A stretch of 64,000 bases of DNA from Cohaesibacter gelatinilyticus (GTDB lineage: Bacteria > Pseudomonadota > Alphaproteobacteria > Rhizobiales > Cohaesibacteraceae), in contig NZ_OBEL01000001.1 of the NCBI RefSeq assembly GCF_900215605.1, forward strand, positions 1,860,001 through 1,924,000. Reading direction: 5' to 3'. Of the stretch, positions 53,796 through 63,079 are shown in pieces (within the stretch, counting starts at the first letter, position 1; each line of letters starts with the position of its first letter). The notes beneath the pieces are model-generated. The model saw only the letters and a program-made list of their open reading frames with translations, searched no databases and was not told where the DNA came from. Both the position numbers and the translations under genes were made by a program.

Positions 53796-54269
53796 ATGGA
53801 AAAATTTACACTCGATTCCGGGGATATTCGCATCCTCAAGGTCTTGCAAAAAGACGCCTCTCTCTCAATTGCCGAGATCGCCAAACAGGCAGGAATGTCT
53901 CAAACACCCTGCTGGCGGCGAATCAAAAAGCTTAAGGAACAGGGCATCCTGCGCCAGATCACAGCTGTGGTAGACAGAGAAGCAGTCGGTCTTGGATTTG
54001 TCTCCTATGCCTTCGTCAAACTGACCGTTCCCAGCCGAAAAAATATGGAAGAGTTTGACCGACTGATGCGTATCTGGCCAGAAGTGGTCACCTGTGAACG
54101 CATCACCGGCGCGGTGGATTATCTGGTCAAAGTAGTGACAGAAGACATCAAAAGCTATGACAATTTCTTATGCTACAAACTGCTCAATTCCGAGCTGGTA
54201 TCAGATGTTCAAAGCAGAATTGTCGTCTCGACCGTGAAGGAAACCGTCGCACTTCCTTTGAACGAATAG
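53796..54269 (+). CDS. Lrp/AsnC family transcriptional regulator
   Basis: A 157-residue Lrp-type protein: an N-terminal HTH (IRILKVLQKDASLSIAEIAKQ, AGMSQTPCWRRIKKLKEQG) and a C-terminal RAM domain (VVTCERITGAVDYLVKVVT). It probably senses an amino acid or 2-oxo acid and controls the divergent indolepyruvate oxidoreductase and perhaps the neighbouring D-amino acid dehydrogenase. The ribosome site is weak. It ends 2 bases from the convergent dehydrogenase gene. Confidence 0.9.
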   Translation: MEKFTLDSGDIRILKVLQKDASLSIAEIAKQAGMSQTPCWRRIKKLKEQGILRQITAVVDREAVGLGFVSYAFVKLTVPSRKNMEEFDRLMRIWPEVVTCERITGAVDYLVKVVTEDIKSYDNFLCYKLLNSELVSDVQSRIVVSTVKETVALPLNE

Positions 54270-54271
54270 CC

Positions 54272-55510
54272 CTAGAATCTTGCTGCTGAATATGGAACCG
54301 GATCAATCTGCGGAACTTGATCCATAATCAGATCTGCCATCAGGCGCCCCAGAACGGGTCCGCTGGAAAAGCCAATATGACCATGGCCAAAGTTGAAGTA
54401 CAAACCATTGTGATCTCCTGATGCATCAACAATCGGCAAGGCATCGGGAAAACAGGGACGCGCACCACGCCAGGGTTTTTCTTCAACCGATTCTCCCAAC
54501 GGGAACAATTTCCGAGCAAAAGATAACGCAGCATCCAATTGCCCCCAATTTTTGGGACTGTCACGATGGGCAAATTCAATTCCCGTTGTAAGACGAATGC
54601 CATCTTCCATCGGGGTCATCACGAAGCCCAGTACCTCATCCACCACCGGCCTGTACAATGTTGCATTTCCCTGTGGTTGAAAATGCTGATGATATCCTCG
54701 TTTGACAGCCAGTGGAAAGCGATAGCCCAATGGCTCAAGCAGATCAGAGCTCCAAGGGCCCAAGGCCACCACCACGCGCGAGGAGCTGATCACTCCCTTT
54801 TCGCACTGAACCTGCCAATAATCTCCCTCTCTGGCTAAACTCCGCGCATCTCCGACAACAAAGTCCCCACCTTTGGCAGCAAACAGTTTGGCATATTGCT
54901 TTGTGACACGCTGGGGAGATGAGACAGAAACAGCCTCTTTCCAAAAAATCGCCCTTGCGTCATCAGCGGGGGTAAGAAACGGCTCCAATTCCAAAATGCC
55001 CTGTCTATCCACAACATCAAAGTTCACACCAAATTCTTTGGCATAGGCCAGACACGGATCAGCACTTCTTATCGTCTCATCAGAATAGACATGCAACCAG
55101 CCGGTTTCGCGAAAGGCCTCCTCTATTCCTGCTTCTGCCGCAATCAGAGCGTGCTCATCTGCAGACTTTTTTCGAATCGGCTCAACTCCTCGTGCAAAAA
55201 TCTCAATCCCTTGAGGATTCGACAAACGCCAAAGACGATAGAGCCATGGAGCCAATTTAGGCAGGAATTTGGGATCATAGCGCATGGCGATTTCCTGATT
55301 GGCCGCATATTTGGCCAGAGCGCCAAGACTTGATGGGATGGTGATTGGTACATGACTATCCCGCTCGATCACCCCCGCATTGCCATGGGACGTCTCCTCG
55401 CCAGCAGGCCTGCGATCCAACAGTGCTACCTTCAATCCTCGCATCTGCAAATGAAGAGCCGAACAAACCCCAACCATGCCCGCACCCAACACGATCACAT
55501 CATAGCGCAT
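54272..55510 (-). CDS. D-amino acid dehydrogenase (DadA-type FAD oxidoreductase)
   Basis: A 412-residue DAO-fold flavoprotein: VIVLGAGMVGVCSALHLQMRG, SHGNAGVI and a C-terminal NGLYFNFGHGHIGFSSGP. It likely deaminates D-amino acids to 2-oxo acids, feeding the quinone pool. ATG 55510 has AAGGGGGAG before it; the frame is open to 55597 without support. It is convergent with Lrp, so it may be regulated by it. Confidence 0.88.
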   Translation of the reverse strand: MRYDVIVLGAGMVGVCSALHLQMRGLKVALLDRRPAGEETSHGNAGVIERDSHVPITIPSSLGALAKYAANQEIAMRYDPKFLPKLAPWLYRLWRLSNPQGIEIFARGVEPIRKKSADEHALIAAEAGIEEAFRETGWLHVYSDETIRSADPCLAYAKEFGVNFDVVDRQGILELEPFLTPADDARAIFWKEAVSVSSPQRVTKQYAKLFAAKGGDFVVGDARSLAREGDYWQVQCEKGVISSSRVVVALGPWSSDLLEPLGYRFPLAVKRGYHQHFQPQGNATLYRPVVDEVLGFVMTPMEDGIRLTTGIEFAHRDSPKNWGQLDAALSFARKLFPLGESVEEKPWRGARPCFPDALPIVDASGDHNGLYFNFGHGHIGFSSGPVLGRLMADLIMDQVPQIDPVPYSAARF

Positions 55511-55664
55511 CAGCTCCCCCTTCATTTTTCCAAAATTTCCGCTAAGGTGCCCGAACGGGCCAGGAAATGACCGACATGTAAAGTTGCAACCAAGCACCTA
55601 CCCACCACCGCAACGATCAGTCAGCTCGATCAGCTTAACTACATCCGGCAGACAAACGCAAACA

Positions 55665-56621
55665 ATGACTATACTCAATATATTGATTTATCCCCTTCGT
55701 CGTGCAGGGGAACATGGCGCTCTGGCTCTCGCACTAAGCTTGTTGATCGGCTTGGCTTTCCCGGCTCTTGCAGCCTATGTCAAACCGCACCTGCGTGAAA
55801 TCATCATATTGCTGCTGGTTTCCTCTTTCTTGCGCGTGGAACCGGATGCTCTTCGTCAGGTCACCCGAAGACCTTTGATGATCATCTTGGGCACCATATG
55901 GCTTTTGATCGCCATGCCCTTCATCCTGTTTGGCCTTTTTATCGCGCTGGGTTTGCCACAAAGCCATCCTGATCTAATCGTCATTTTATTGCTCACGGTC
56001 ACCGCACCTCCAGTGATGTCTGCACCTGCCATGGCCTATGTCCTTGGCCTGAATGGGGCCATATCTCTATCGGTCATGATATTGAGCATGCTATGTGTCC
56101 CCATCACAGCGCCAATCATTACCGATTGGCTCATGCCTGGCCTCTTGCCAATCTCCGCTCTTCAGTTAAGCGGTCAACTGGCCATCATTCTGATGGGAAG
56201 CTGGATAACAGCCCAGATCCTGAAGATTTTCCTGACTCAATCACATCTGACTCGATACAAGACCGAAATTGATGGTCTTAATGTATTTCTATTATTCTTC
56301 TTTGCAGTTTCCCTGATGGACGATGTGGGCGATCACTTCATCACCCAGCCTGTTTTTGCCCTTCTGATGACCATGGCAACTTTCGTTCTGGCATTTTTTC
56401 AAATCGGCATCACCATGCTGGCTTTTGCTCCCTTTGGATCAGAAAAGGCTTGGCCCCTGGCATTATCAGTTGGCAATCGTAATATGGGCATGATGGTGGT
56501 GGCAATAGGCAGCCAGATGCCAGACGCATCCTGGCTCTGGTTCGCTTTGGGTCAATTTCCAATCTATATGTTGCCGTTGATTTTGACACCAATTCTCGCT
56601 CCGAAGCGCAGGCGCGGATAA
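55665..56621 (+). CDS. Bile acid:Na+ symporter-like membrane protein
   Basis: A 318-residue protein with about nine or ten membrane helices and conserved VTAPPVMSAPAMAYVLG and LALSVGNRNMGMMV segments typical of the BASS/SBF family. It would carry an organic anion with sodium or protons. ATG 55665 begins MTILNILIYPL; the ribosome site is weak, and the frame is open to 55584. Its 5' end faces the D-amino acid dehydrogenase (154-bp gap), with a possible shared divergent promoter. Confidence 0.8.
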   Translation: MTILNILIYPLRRAGEHGALALALSLLIGLAFPALAAYVKPHLREIIILLLVSSFLRVEPDALRQVTRRPLMIILGTIWLLIAMPFILFGLFIALGLPQSHPDLIVILLLTVTAPPVMSAPAMAYVLGLNGAISLSVMILSMLCVPITAPIITDWLMPGLLPISALQLSGQLAIILMGSWITAQILKIFLTQSHLTRYKTEIDGLNVFLLFFFAVSLMDDVGDHFITQPVFALLMTMATFVLAFFQIGITMLAFAPFGSEKAWPLALSVGNRNMGMMVVAIGSQMPDASWLWFALGQFPIYMLPLILTPILAPKRRRG

Positions 56622-56771
56622 AAATGCGGTCAACAACGATGTAATGACTGCCAAAAACAGAGCAAGAGCAAAGAATCTGCACACATTCAGCCCTGCCCCA
56701 TTGCCCTATCTGCCCACAATATGCTACCGCGAGCGCAATCTTCCCACAGACAAACAAGGACTGGACAGACC

Positions 56772-57449
56772 ATGGCGCGGCCTATCAAAATCGCCCCTTC
56801 TATCCTCGCCTCCGACTTCGCCCGTTTCGGCGAAGAAGTGAAAGCCATCGACGAAGCCGGTTGTGACTGGATCCATGTCGATGTCATGGATGGCCATTTT
56901 GTTCCGAACATCTCCTTTGGCCCACAAGTCGTCAAAGCAATTCGCCCTTATACCAGCAAGTTCATCGACACTCATCTGATGATTTCCCCGGTCGATCTGT
57001 ATCTGGAAGACTTCGCTACCGCTGGCTCCGATCTGATTACGGTACATGCGGAAGCAGGCCCACATCTGGACCGCTCTTTGCAGGCCATCAAGGCACTGGG
57101 CAAAAAGTCCGGTGTGTCTCTGAATCCTGGCACCCATGAAAGCGTCATCGAATACGTGCTCGACAAAGTCGACATGGTTCTGCTGATGAGCGTGAATCCA
57201 GGTTTTGGTGGCCAGAAGTTCCTGCCATCCGTCATCGAGAAAACCCGCCGAGTGGTTGAGATGATCGGTGACCGTGATATCGATATCCAAATCGATGGTG
57301 GCGTAACTGTTGAGACCGCACCATTGGTCGCCGAAGCTGGTGCCAACATTCTGGTTGCAGGCTCTGCTGTCTTCAAAGGTGGCTCGATCGAATCCTATGC
57401 CGAAAATATTGCCATGATCCGCGAAGCTGCGGAAAAAGCGCAAAAGTAA
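56772..57449 (+). CDS. rpe: Ribulose-phosphate 3-epimerase
   Basis: A 225-residue TIM-barrel enzyme that interconverts ribulose-5-phosphate and xylulose-5-phosphate. [33 protein letters not shown] and [14 protein letters not shown], then [10 protein letters not shown] are diagnostic. ATG 56772 is the family start; upstream codons are open but unlikely. A terminator follows, separating it from purB. Confidence 0.96.
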   Translation: MARPIKIAPSILASDFARFGEEVKAIDEAGCDWIHVDVMDGHFVPNISFGPQVVKAIRPYTSKFIDTHLMISPVDLYLEDFATAGSDLITVHAEAGPHLDRSLQAIKALGKKSGVSLNPGTHESVIEYVLDKVDMVLLMSVNPGFGGQKFLPSVIEKTRRVVEMIGDRDIDIQIDGGVTVETAPLVAEAGANILVAGSAVFKGGSIESYAENIAMIREAAEKAQK

Positions 57450-57464
57450 GCAAACATCTCAATA

Positions 57465-57485
57465 GGAGGCGTTTTGGGCGCCTCC
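57465..57485 (+). terminator. Terminator between rpe and purB
   Basis: GGAGGCG and CGCCTCC pair over TTTTGGG, followed by CTCATTTTG; the T-run is interrupted. Confidence 0.65.
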
Positions 57486-57519
57486 CTCATTTTGTTCCTT
57501 TTACAAAAAAGGCCTTCAC

Positions 57520-58848
57520 ATGATTCCTCGTTATTCCCGCGATCAGATGGTCGACATCTGGTCTCCAGAATCCAAATTCCGCATCTGGTTTGAGATCGAA
57601 GCCCATGCCTGTGATGCACTGGCCGAGCTTGGCGTTATTCCGAAAGAAGCAGCCAAAACCATCTGGGAAAAAGGCGGTAATGCGACCTTCGATATTGACC
57701 GCATCGACGAAATCGAGCGTGAAACCAAGCACGATGTGATTGCCTTCCTCACCCATCTGGCCGAGATCGTTGGTCCGGACGCTCGCTTTGTGCATCAGGG
57801 TATGACTTCCTCTGACGTTCTGGATACCTGCTTCAACGTTCAGTTGGTTCGTGCTGCTGATCTGCTGTTGGAAGACATGGACGCCCTGCTGGCGGCTATC
57901 AAGCGCCGCGCCATGGAACATAAAGACACTGTCTGCATCGGCCGTTCCCACGGCATTCATGCCGAGCCAGTGACCTTTGGCCTGAAAATGGCTGAAGCCT
58001 ATGCTGAGTTCGACCGTTGTAAGAAGCGCTTGATTGACGCCCGTGAAGAAATCGCAACTTGTGCCATTTCCGGCGCTGTTGGCACTTTCGCCAATATCGA
58101 TCCAAGCGTAGAAGAGCATGTGGCAAACGCTCTTGGCCTGAAGGCTGAACCGGTATCCACCCAGGTGATCCCTCGTGACCGTCATGCCATGTTCTTCGCA
58201 ACCCTTGGTGTGATCGCATCTTCCATTGAGCGCGTCGCCACCGAAGTGCGTCACCTGCAGCGTACCGAAGTGCTGGAAGCAGAAGAATTCTTCTCCAAGG
58301 GCCAGAAAGGCTCTTCTGCAATGCCTCACAAGCGCAATCCAGTGCTGACCGAAAACCTGACCGGTCTGGCCCGTATCGTGCGCGGCTTCTCCATTCCGGC
58401 CATGGAAAATGTGGCCCTGTGGCACGAGCGTGATATCTCTCATTCTTCCGTTGAGCGCATGATCGGTCCGGACGCAACTGTCACCCTCGATTTCGCTCTG
58501 GTTCGTCTGACCGGCGTGATCGACAAGCTGATGGTTTACCCAGAGCGCATGATGGGCAACATGGATCGCCTTGGTGGTCTGGTTCATTCCCAGCGTATTC
58601 TACTGGCTCTTACCCAGGCTGGCTCTTCTCGTGAAGATGCCTACCGTCTGGTTCAGCGCAACGCCATGAAGGTATGGGACAGCTATCAGGTTTCCGGTTC
58701 TGCTGGTGTCGACTTCCTGACCGAGTTGCTCGGCGATGAAGACGTTCGCAATTATCTGTCAGAAGAAGAGATCCGCGATCGCTTCGATCTGGGCTACCAT
58801 ACCAAAAATGTTGATGTGATCTTCAAGCGTGTGTTCGGCGAAGCCTAA
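57520..58848 (+). CDS. purB: Adenylosuccinate lyase
   Basis: A 442-residue fumarase/aspartase-fold enzyme of purine synthesis (SAICAR and adenylosuccinate cleavage). HQGMTSSDVLDTCFN, GRSHGIHAEPVTFG (His) and the signature GSSAMPHKRNPVLTEN (mobile Ser loop) are present. AAGG precedes the ATG. It is followed by a small hydrolase gene on the same strand. Confidence 0.97.
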   Translation: MIPRYSRDQMVDIWSPESKFRIWFEIEAHACDALAELGVIPKEAAKTIWEKGGNATFDIDRIDEIERETKHDVIAFLTHLAEIVGPDARFVHQGMTSSDVLDTCFNVQLVRAADLLLEDMDALLAAIKRRAMEHKDTVCIGRSHGIHAEPVTFGLKMAEAYAEFDRCKKRLIDAREEIATCAISGAVGTFANIDPSVEEHVANALGLKAEPVSTQVIPRDRHAMFFATLGVIASSIERVATEVRHLQRTEVLEAEEFFSKGQKGSSAMPHKRNPVLTENLTGLARIVRGFSIPAMENVALWHERDISHSSVERMIGPDATVTLDFALVRLTGVIDKLMVYPERMMGNMDRLGGLVHSQRILLALTQAGSSREDAYRLVQRNAMKVWDSYQVSGSAGVDFLTELLGDEDVRNYLSEEEIRDRFDLGYHTKNVDVIFKRVFGEA

Positions 58849-58892
58849 GCCTTCTCACAACAACCACTTGAACAAACGAAAAAGGTGATCGC

Positions 58893-59447
58893 ATGAAAGC
58901 GTCTGAAGCAGACATTTTCATCATTCCGGGGCTGGATAATTCTGGCCCCGGTCACTGGCAAACGCGCTGGGAAGATAAAATCAAGTCGGCGCGCCGGATC
59001 GAGCAGACCGATTGGTCCAAGCCAGAACCGGAAAGCTGGGTCAGCACCATCATTCAGGAAGTGGAAAAGGCCAAGCGCCCTGCCGTCTTGGTTGCTCACT
59101 CACTGGGGGTGGTCGCTGCAGTCAAAGCTGCCCACGCAATCAGACCAGGCATCGTCAAAGGCGCTTATCTGGTCGGCATGCCCAATGTTGAGAGCGACGA
59201 CCATGTGCCAGCAACCTTGCGCAGCTTTGCTCCTATCCCGGATGTGAAGCTTCCCTTCCCATCCATTCTGGTTGCGTCCAGAACCGATCCTTACTGCCAC
59301 TACGATTTTGCAGCCGACTTTGGTGAGAAATGGGGATCTTTGGTGGTTGACTCAGGCGAGAGCGGCCATATGAACGAGCAAAGCGGCCATGGCCCATGGC
59401 CGGAAGGTCTCATGACCTTTGCCAAGTTCATTGCCAAATTATCCTGA
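58893..59447 (+). CDS. RBBP9/YdeN family serine hydrolase
   Basis: A 184-residue small alpha/beta hydrolase: FIIPGLDNSGPGHWQTRWE near the start, nucleophile elbow AHSLG and SGHMNEQSGHGPWPEG at the end, as in the RBBP9 family. It is a serine hydrolase with unknown natural substrate. It lies 44 bp after purB with AAAGGTGAT before the ATG, possibly in the same transcript. Confidence 0.9.
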   Translation: MKASEADIFIIPGLDNSGPGHWQTRWEDKIKSARRIEQTDWSKPEPESWVSTIIQEVEKAKRPAVLVAHSLGVVAAVKAAHAIRPGIVKGAYLVGMPNVESDDHVPATLRSFAPIPDVKLPFPSILVASRTDPYCHYDFAADFGEKWGSLVVDSGESGHMNEQSGHGPWPEGLMTFAKFIAKLS

Positions 59448-59484
59448 TCATTCCTCGGACAAGAAACGCAAAATCAAAATATGA

Positions 59485-59518
59485 AAAAGCCAGAGGCCTT
59501 TACAGGCCTCTGGCTTTT
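59485..59518. terminator. Strong intrinsic terminator
   Basis: AAAAGCCAGAGGCCT pairs with AGGCCTCTGGCTTTT, a 15-bp perfect stem over a 4-base loop, after the RBBP9-like gene and before a convergent small gene. Confidence 0.9.
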
Positions 59519-59573
59519 GCTTGCTAGACTAGGCGATAGATCAACCGATATATCACCTACCTCAGATAAAACC

Positions 59574-59798
59574 TCAAGCGGCAGCATGAGGGCCTTTGGT
59601 TTTTGCCATCATGTTATTGATCTTACCGGCAACAAACCAGGAAACTGGAAGCGCCAACACGGCACCACCAATGACAAAAGCCAGAAACTGCTTGTAGTCA
59701 AAGTCAAGGGTACCGGCCATGGTCAAAGGAACTAGAGCAAAAATTCCCGCCAAGGTTGGAGCAATGATAATGTAAAAAATTGCTGTCAGTTTCAGCAT
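59574..59798 (-). CDS. Small two-helix membrane protein
   Basis: A 74-residue protein with two transmembrane helices (about 4-28 and 36-58) and an end GKINNMMAKTKG. It resembles the small Hyphomicrobiales membrane proteins often misnamed CTP synthetase. Function is unknown. GGGAGAAATT precedes the ATG. The 175 bp upstream hold no gene. Confidence 0.6.
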   Translation of the reverse strand: MLKLTAIFYIIIAPTLAGIFALVPLTMAGTLDFDYKQFLAFVIGGAVLALPVSWFVAGKINNMMAKTKGPHAAA

Positions 59799-59973
59799 TT
59801 AATTTCTCCCGCAGCAAAGACAGGCACCCCTCTTGGTGCCTCCCATAGGGTCTGGTCACTAGCCACAGAATGTGGCCAAACACCCTTAATTGCGTTGATA
59901 GAAATCAATTCAGCCTGCGGCAAGTTGGCACAATCGCATGAAATTTGCGAATAATTGTAAGTATCTGCAACAA

Positions 59974-60747
59974 TTATGCCGACAATTCAGACCATAATGC
60001 AGAAATTCCGGTTTTCAGATAAGCAGAATCAGCTCCAACTGAAATCAACCGATAGCCATAACCGGCAAAGCGTTTGGCATGGTACGCAGTCGGAGAATAA
60101 ATGCCGGCAATCTTGCCTGCTGCCTTGGCACGTGCAGCCACATCACGATAGATCACATTGGCCGCCTCATTGTCCAAATCGACCTTCTCACCTTTCAGAA
60201 GCGTAAGTGACATATCCGCGGGGCCCACAAAGATCCCATCAATGCCATCAACTGCCAGAATATCATCCAGATTGTCCAGCGCTTGCATGGTTTCCACCAT
60301 TGCAAAAGCCAAGCAATGCATGTTGGCATCTCGCACATAATCGGCACTATTATTATCAATGCCTAGAAGCTCACAAGCACGCATAGGGCCATAGGAACGC
60401 TCACCTATCGGCGGAAACTTCACCGCATTCACCAAAGATTGCGCATCTTCACGGCCATTGATCATTGGGGCAATAATCGCAAGAGCTCCGAAATCCAATG
60501 CCCGACTGGCCATTGCAAAATCTCCAACCGGAATGCGCAGAATCGCAGGTTTTCCCACCATCGTCACAGCACTTGCCATCTGACGGGCCTGCTCGAAGCC
60601 AATGCCGCCATGCTGCATATCGATGATCACGGCCCCGAAATCCGAGCGAGCAACCATCTCTGCCATTTGCCCATTCCCAATGCTGCACCAACCGGAATAA
60701 AGCTGTTCGCCCTCCATGAAGGCATCTGACAAAGCTGACAGTTTCAT
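59974..60747 (-). CDS. HpcH/HpaI aldolase family protein
   Basis: A 257-residue class II pyruvate aldolase-like TIM barrel: GAVIIDMQHGGIGFEQ, AFAMVETMQALDNLDDI and GIFVGPADMSLTL carry the metal-binding Glu and Asp. Relatives cleave 2-keto-3-deoxy or 4-hydroxy-2-oxo acids to pyruvate and an aldehyde; the substrate is not evident. AGGAATG precedes the ATG. Its 5' side faces DUF1476, whose terminator ends 63 bp upstream. Confidence 0.87.
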   Translation of the reverse strand: MKLSALSDAFMEGEQLYSGWCSIGNGQMAEMVARSDFGAVIIDMQHGGIGFEQARQMASAVTMVGKPAILRIPVGDFAMASRALDFGALAIIAPMINGREDAQSLVNAVKFPPIGERSYGPMRACELLGIDNNSADYVRDANMHCLAFAMVETMQALDNLDDILAVDGIDGIFVGPADMSLTLLKGEKVDLDNEAANVIYRDVAARAKAAGKIAGIYSPTAYHAKRFAGYGYRLISVGADSAYLKTGISALWSELSA

Positions 60748-60809
60748 TTTCGCATTCCTCCCCGCATTGACTTGACTTTTTAGTTCTTGCGGAAGCAGAC
60801 CTGCAAAAA

Positions 60810-60841
60810 CAAAAAAAGGCCAGCGAAAAATCGCCGACCTT
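60810..60841 (-). terminator. Terminator of DUF1476
   Basis: On the minus strand AAGGTCGGCGA pairs with TCGCTGGCCTT with two mismatches over TTTT, followed by a run of TTTTTTT. Confidence 0.75.
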
Positions 60842-60873
60842 CGAAATCATCCAAGAGTTTGAGGAGATTCCTC

Positions 60874-61197
60874 TTAGCCTTCCTTGGAGATCTGTTCCAG
60901 AGCAGTGCTCATCAAGTCGCTCATCGTGCGGCGGATCTGATGCTCTGACTGATCAACATTGCCTTCTTTGAAGTCGCCTTCAATTTTGCGATAAACATCT
61001 TCATCGCCTGGCTCTTCAAAATCAGAACGCACGACAGCTTTGGCATATTCTTCAGCTTTTTCGCCTTCAAAGCCCAGTTTCTCAGCAGCCCACAAACCCA
61101 ACAATTTATTGCGGCGTGCAGTCGCTTTGAAACGCAATTCCTCATCATGCGCAAACTTGGCTTCAAATGCTTCTTCACGCTTGTCGAAGGTTGTCAT
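60874..61197 (-). CDS. DUF1476 / F1Fo-ATP synthase zeta-type inhibitor
   Basis: A 107-residue helical protein: TTFDKREEAFEAKFAHDEE, then NKLLGLWAAEKLG and DVYRKIEGDF. It is the alphaproteobacterial zeta subunit family, which was shown in Paracoccus denitrificans to inhibit ATP hydrolysis by the F1Fo-ATP synthase through its N-terminal segment. GGAGAAGTTTC precedes the ATG. It is monocistronic with a U-run terminator. Confidence 0.9.
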   Translation of the reverse strand: MTTFDKREEAFEAKFAHDEELRFKATARRNKLLGLWAAEKLGFEGEKAEEYAKAVVRSDFEEPGDEDVYRKIEGDFKEGNVDQSEHQIRRTMSDLMSTALEQISKEG

Positions 61198-61724
61198 GAA
61201 ACTTCTCCTCGGTCCGGCCGCAGCCTGATAGTATCCTTGTCACTTTCACATATATGATCTGAACCATAAAAGGCAATAAAAGCTTACTCGATTTCCCTCG
61301 AACTTTGGTTATCCCGGCTCAATTATGCTCAGTCTGAACGCTAACTGCGAGTATAAAGCTGAAAGCGGTGTGAAACCAGCTTGCCAAAAGGGTGAAAACA
61401 GTCTTGCGTCCACATTTACCGACCAGCACAAATGGCACTGATGCCTTTTTGCTCACACACAATCATTTGTCTCAAAAAAACTCTGCTTTCAGACCATTCT
61501 GCGATTGTGAATCTGCCAAAGATTCGCTAAGCAGCACGCAAACCGGTACCCTTAAGAGATATGATACGGATCAGAGGTCCCATTTGAGCTATTCATCGCA
61601 CAAGCGTGCAGTTTATGCTCTTGCGGATAGCTCAAGGTGATTCTCATCACATCTCTTTTGATGCGAACCACAGCACATCCATCCCTGCTCTCAAATGAGG
61701 GCCTCTAACGAACGGTACTCACAG
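61198..61724. other. Intergenic region between DUF1476 and purC
   Basis: 527 bp with no supportable gene. It should contain promoters for DUF1476 (right to left) and purC (left to right). I see no recognised RNA, operator or repeat; short open frames in it lack coding character. Confidence 0.5.
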
Positions 61725-62489
61725 ATGAATCGTCGTCGTCGGATCTATGAAGGCAAAGCCAAAATTCTTTACGAGGGTCCAGAGCCAGGAACCCTGATTG
61801 CTCACTTCAAGGATGATGCCACTGCCTTCAACAACAAGAAGCATGAGATTGTTGATGGCAAAGGAGTGCTGAACAACCGCATCTCCGAATATATCTTTGA
61901 AAATCTGAACGCCATCGGTATCCAGACCCATTTCATCAAACGCATGAATATGCGCGAACAGTTGATCAAAGAGTGTGAGATCATCCCTCTTGAGATTATC
62001 GTACGCAATGTTGCAGCAGGCTCCATTGCAAAGCGTCTTGGACTGGACGAAGGCACTCAGTTGCCACGTTCCATCATCGAGTTCTGCTACAAGAATGACG
62101 CACTCGACGATCCAATGGTGTCCGAAGAACATATCACCGCCTTTGGTTGGGCCTCTCCGCAGGAAATCGACGACATCATGGCTCTGGCCATCCGTATTAA
62201 TGATTTCCTCACTGGCATGTTCCGCGCTGTCGGTATTCGCCTTGTAGACTTCAAGATCGAATGTGGCCGTTATTTCGAAGGCGACACCATGCGTGTCATC
62301 CTCGCCGATGAAATTTCGCCAGACAGCTGTCGCTTATGGGATATTGATTCCAACGACAAGCTCGACAAAGATCGCTTCAGACAGGAAATGGGCGGCATGC
62401 TCGAGGCCTATCAGGAAGTGGCCACTCGTCTGGGCATCCACAATATCAATACCGAACACAAGGGCACTGGCCCGGTTCTGGTAAAATAA
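61725..62489 (+). CDS. purC: Phosphoribosylaminoimidazole-succinocarboxamide synthase
   Basis: A 254-residue SAICAR synthetase (adds aspartate to CAIR using ATP): [35 protein letters not shown] and [10 protein letters not shown], then [18 protein letters not shown] 61725 begins [10 protein letters not shown] as in the family. A terminator follows, but purS and purQ/purL lie on the same strand just after. Confidence 0.96.
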   Translation: MNRRRRIYEGKAKILYEGPEPGTLIAHFKDDATAFNNKKHEIVDGKGVLNNRISEYIFENLNAIGIQTHFIKRMNMREQLIKECEIIPLEIIVRNVAAGSIAKRLGLDEGTQLPRSIIEFCYKNDALDDPMVSEEHITAFGWASPQEIDDIMALAIRINDFLTGMFRAVGIRLVDFKIECGRYFEGDTMRVILADEISPDSCRLWDIDSNDKLDKDRFRQEMGGMLEAYQEVATRLGIHNINTEHKGTGPVLVK

Positions 62490-62497
62490 CACCGACC

Positions 62498-62525
62498 AGG
62501 CAGGAGCTTCTCCTGCCTTTCCCTT
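62498..62525 (+). terminator. Hairpin after purC
   Basis: AGGCAGGAG and CTCCTGCCT form a 9-bp stem over CTT, with TTCCCTTTT after. It may attenuate or end purC transcription before purS. Confidence 0.7.
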
Positions 62526-62596
62526 TTGTCCTCTTGGATGTGTTTTAGGCAGGCCCACATCATCCTGCCATGACAAGAGAAACAGGATAGCGACCA

Positions 62597-62836
62597 ATGA
62601 AAGCTCGTATCACCGTCACTTTGAAAAACGGCGTTCTGGATCCGCAAGGAAAAGCAATTGAAGGCGCTCTCGGCGCTCTGGGTTTTGACGGCGTCAACGA
62701 TGTGCGTCAGGGCAAGGTCATCGATATCGAGCTGGCTGAAAGCGACAAAGCTAGCGCAGAAGGCAAACTGAACGACATGTGCGAGAAGCTGCTGGCCAAC
62801 ACCGTGATTGAGAATTACCACATCGATATTCTCTAA
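62597..62836 (+). CDS. purS: Phosphoribosylformylglycinamidine synthase subunit PurS
   Basis: A 79-residue PurS that bridges PurL and PurQ in the three-subunit FGAM synthase complex: ITVTLKNGVLDPQGKAIEGAL and VIDIEL. Purine-rich AACAGGATAG precedes the ATG at about 10 bases. It is followed by a small membrane protein and purQ. Confidence 0.94.
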   Translation: MKARITVTLKNGVLDPQGKAIEGALGALGFDGVNDVRQGKVIDIELAESDKASAEGKLNDMCEKLLANTVIENYHIDIL

Positions 62837-62861
62837 AGCTGCGAACAAGCAGGACCGACCA

Positions 62862-63026
62862 ATGAGCGATCAAACCTCAGGGGCAACTCCGGAAAGATCC
62901 CCGGAAAAACCTTATGATCAACAAGAAGAGACCGCCAAAGCCATCCGCTTCATGCTGATCAAGGCGGCCATCTTCATTCTGATTCCGGTGATCGCATCCA
63001 TTCTGGCCATTGTCTTCCTTCTTTAA
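62862..63026 (+). CDS. Small membrane protein between purS and purQ
   Basis: A 54-residue protein with an acidic N-terminal 25 residues (EKPYDQQEETAK) and one C-terminal membrane helix (about 29-53, LIKAAIFILIPVIASILAIVF). Such small proteins occur between purS and purQ in related genomes and are annotated as PurS/FGAM synthase-associated. AGGACCGACC precedes the ATG, 25 bases after purS, so it is part of the operon. Its role is unknown. Confidence 0.65.
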   Translation: MSDQTSGATPERSPEKPYDQQEETAKAIRFMLIKAAIFILIPVIASILAIVFLL

Positions 63027-63079
63027 CCCCGCATTGCTGACCGGCGCTTGCCGCTCCCCTTTCTCTGGATGAGGCTGAT

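Noticed and set aside
57487-58587. 366-residue open frame antisense to purB
   Set aside because: Shadow of the purB coding strand; no start signal or family pattern.
61392-61640. 82-residue open frame upstream of purC
   Set aside because: No ribosome site, no coding-like composition and no family; most likely a chance frame.
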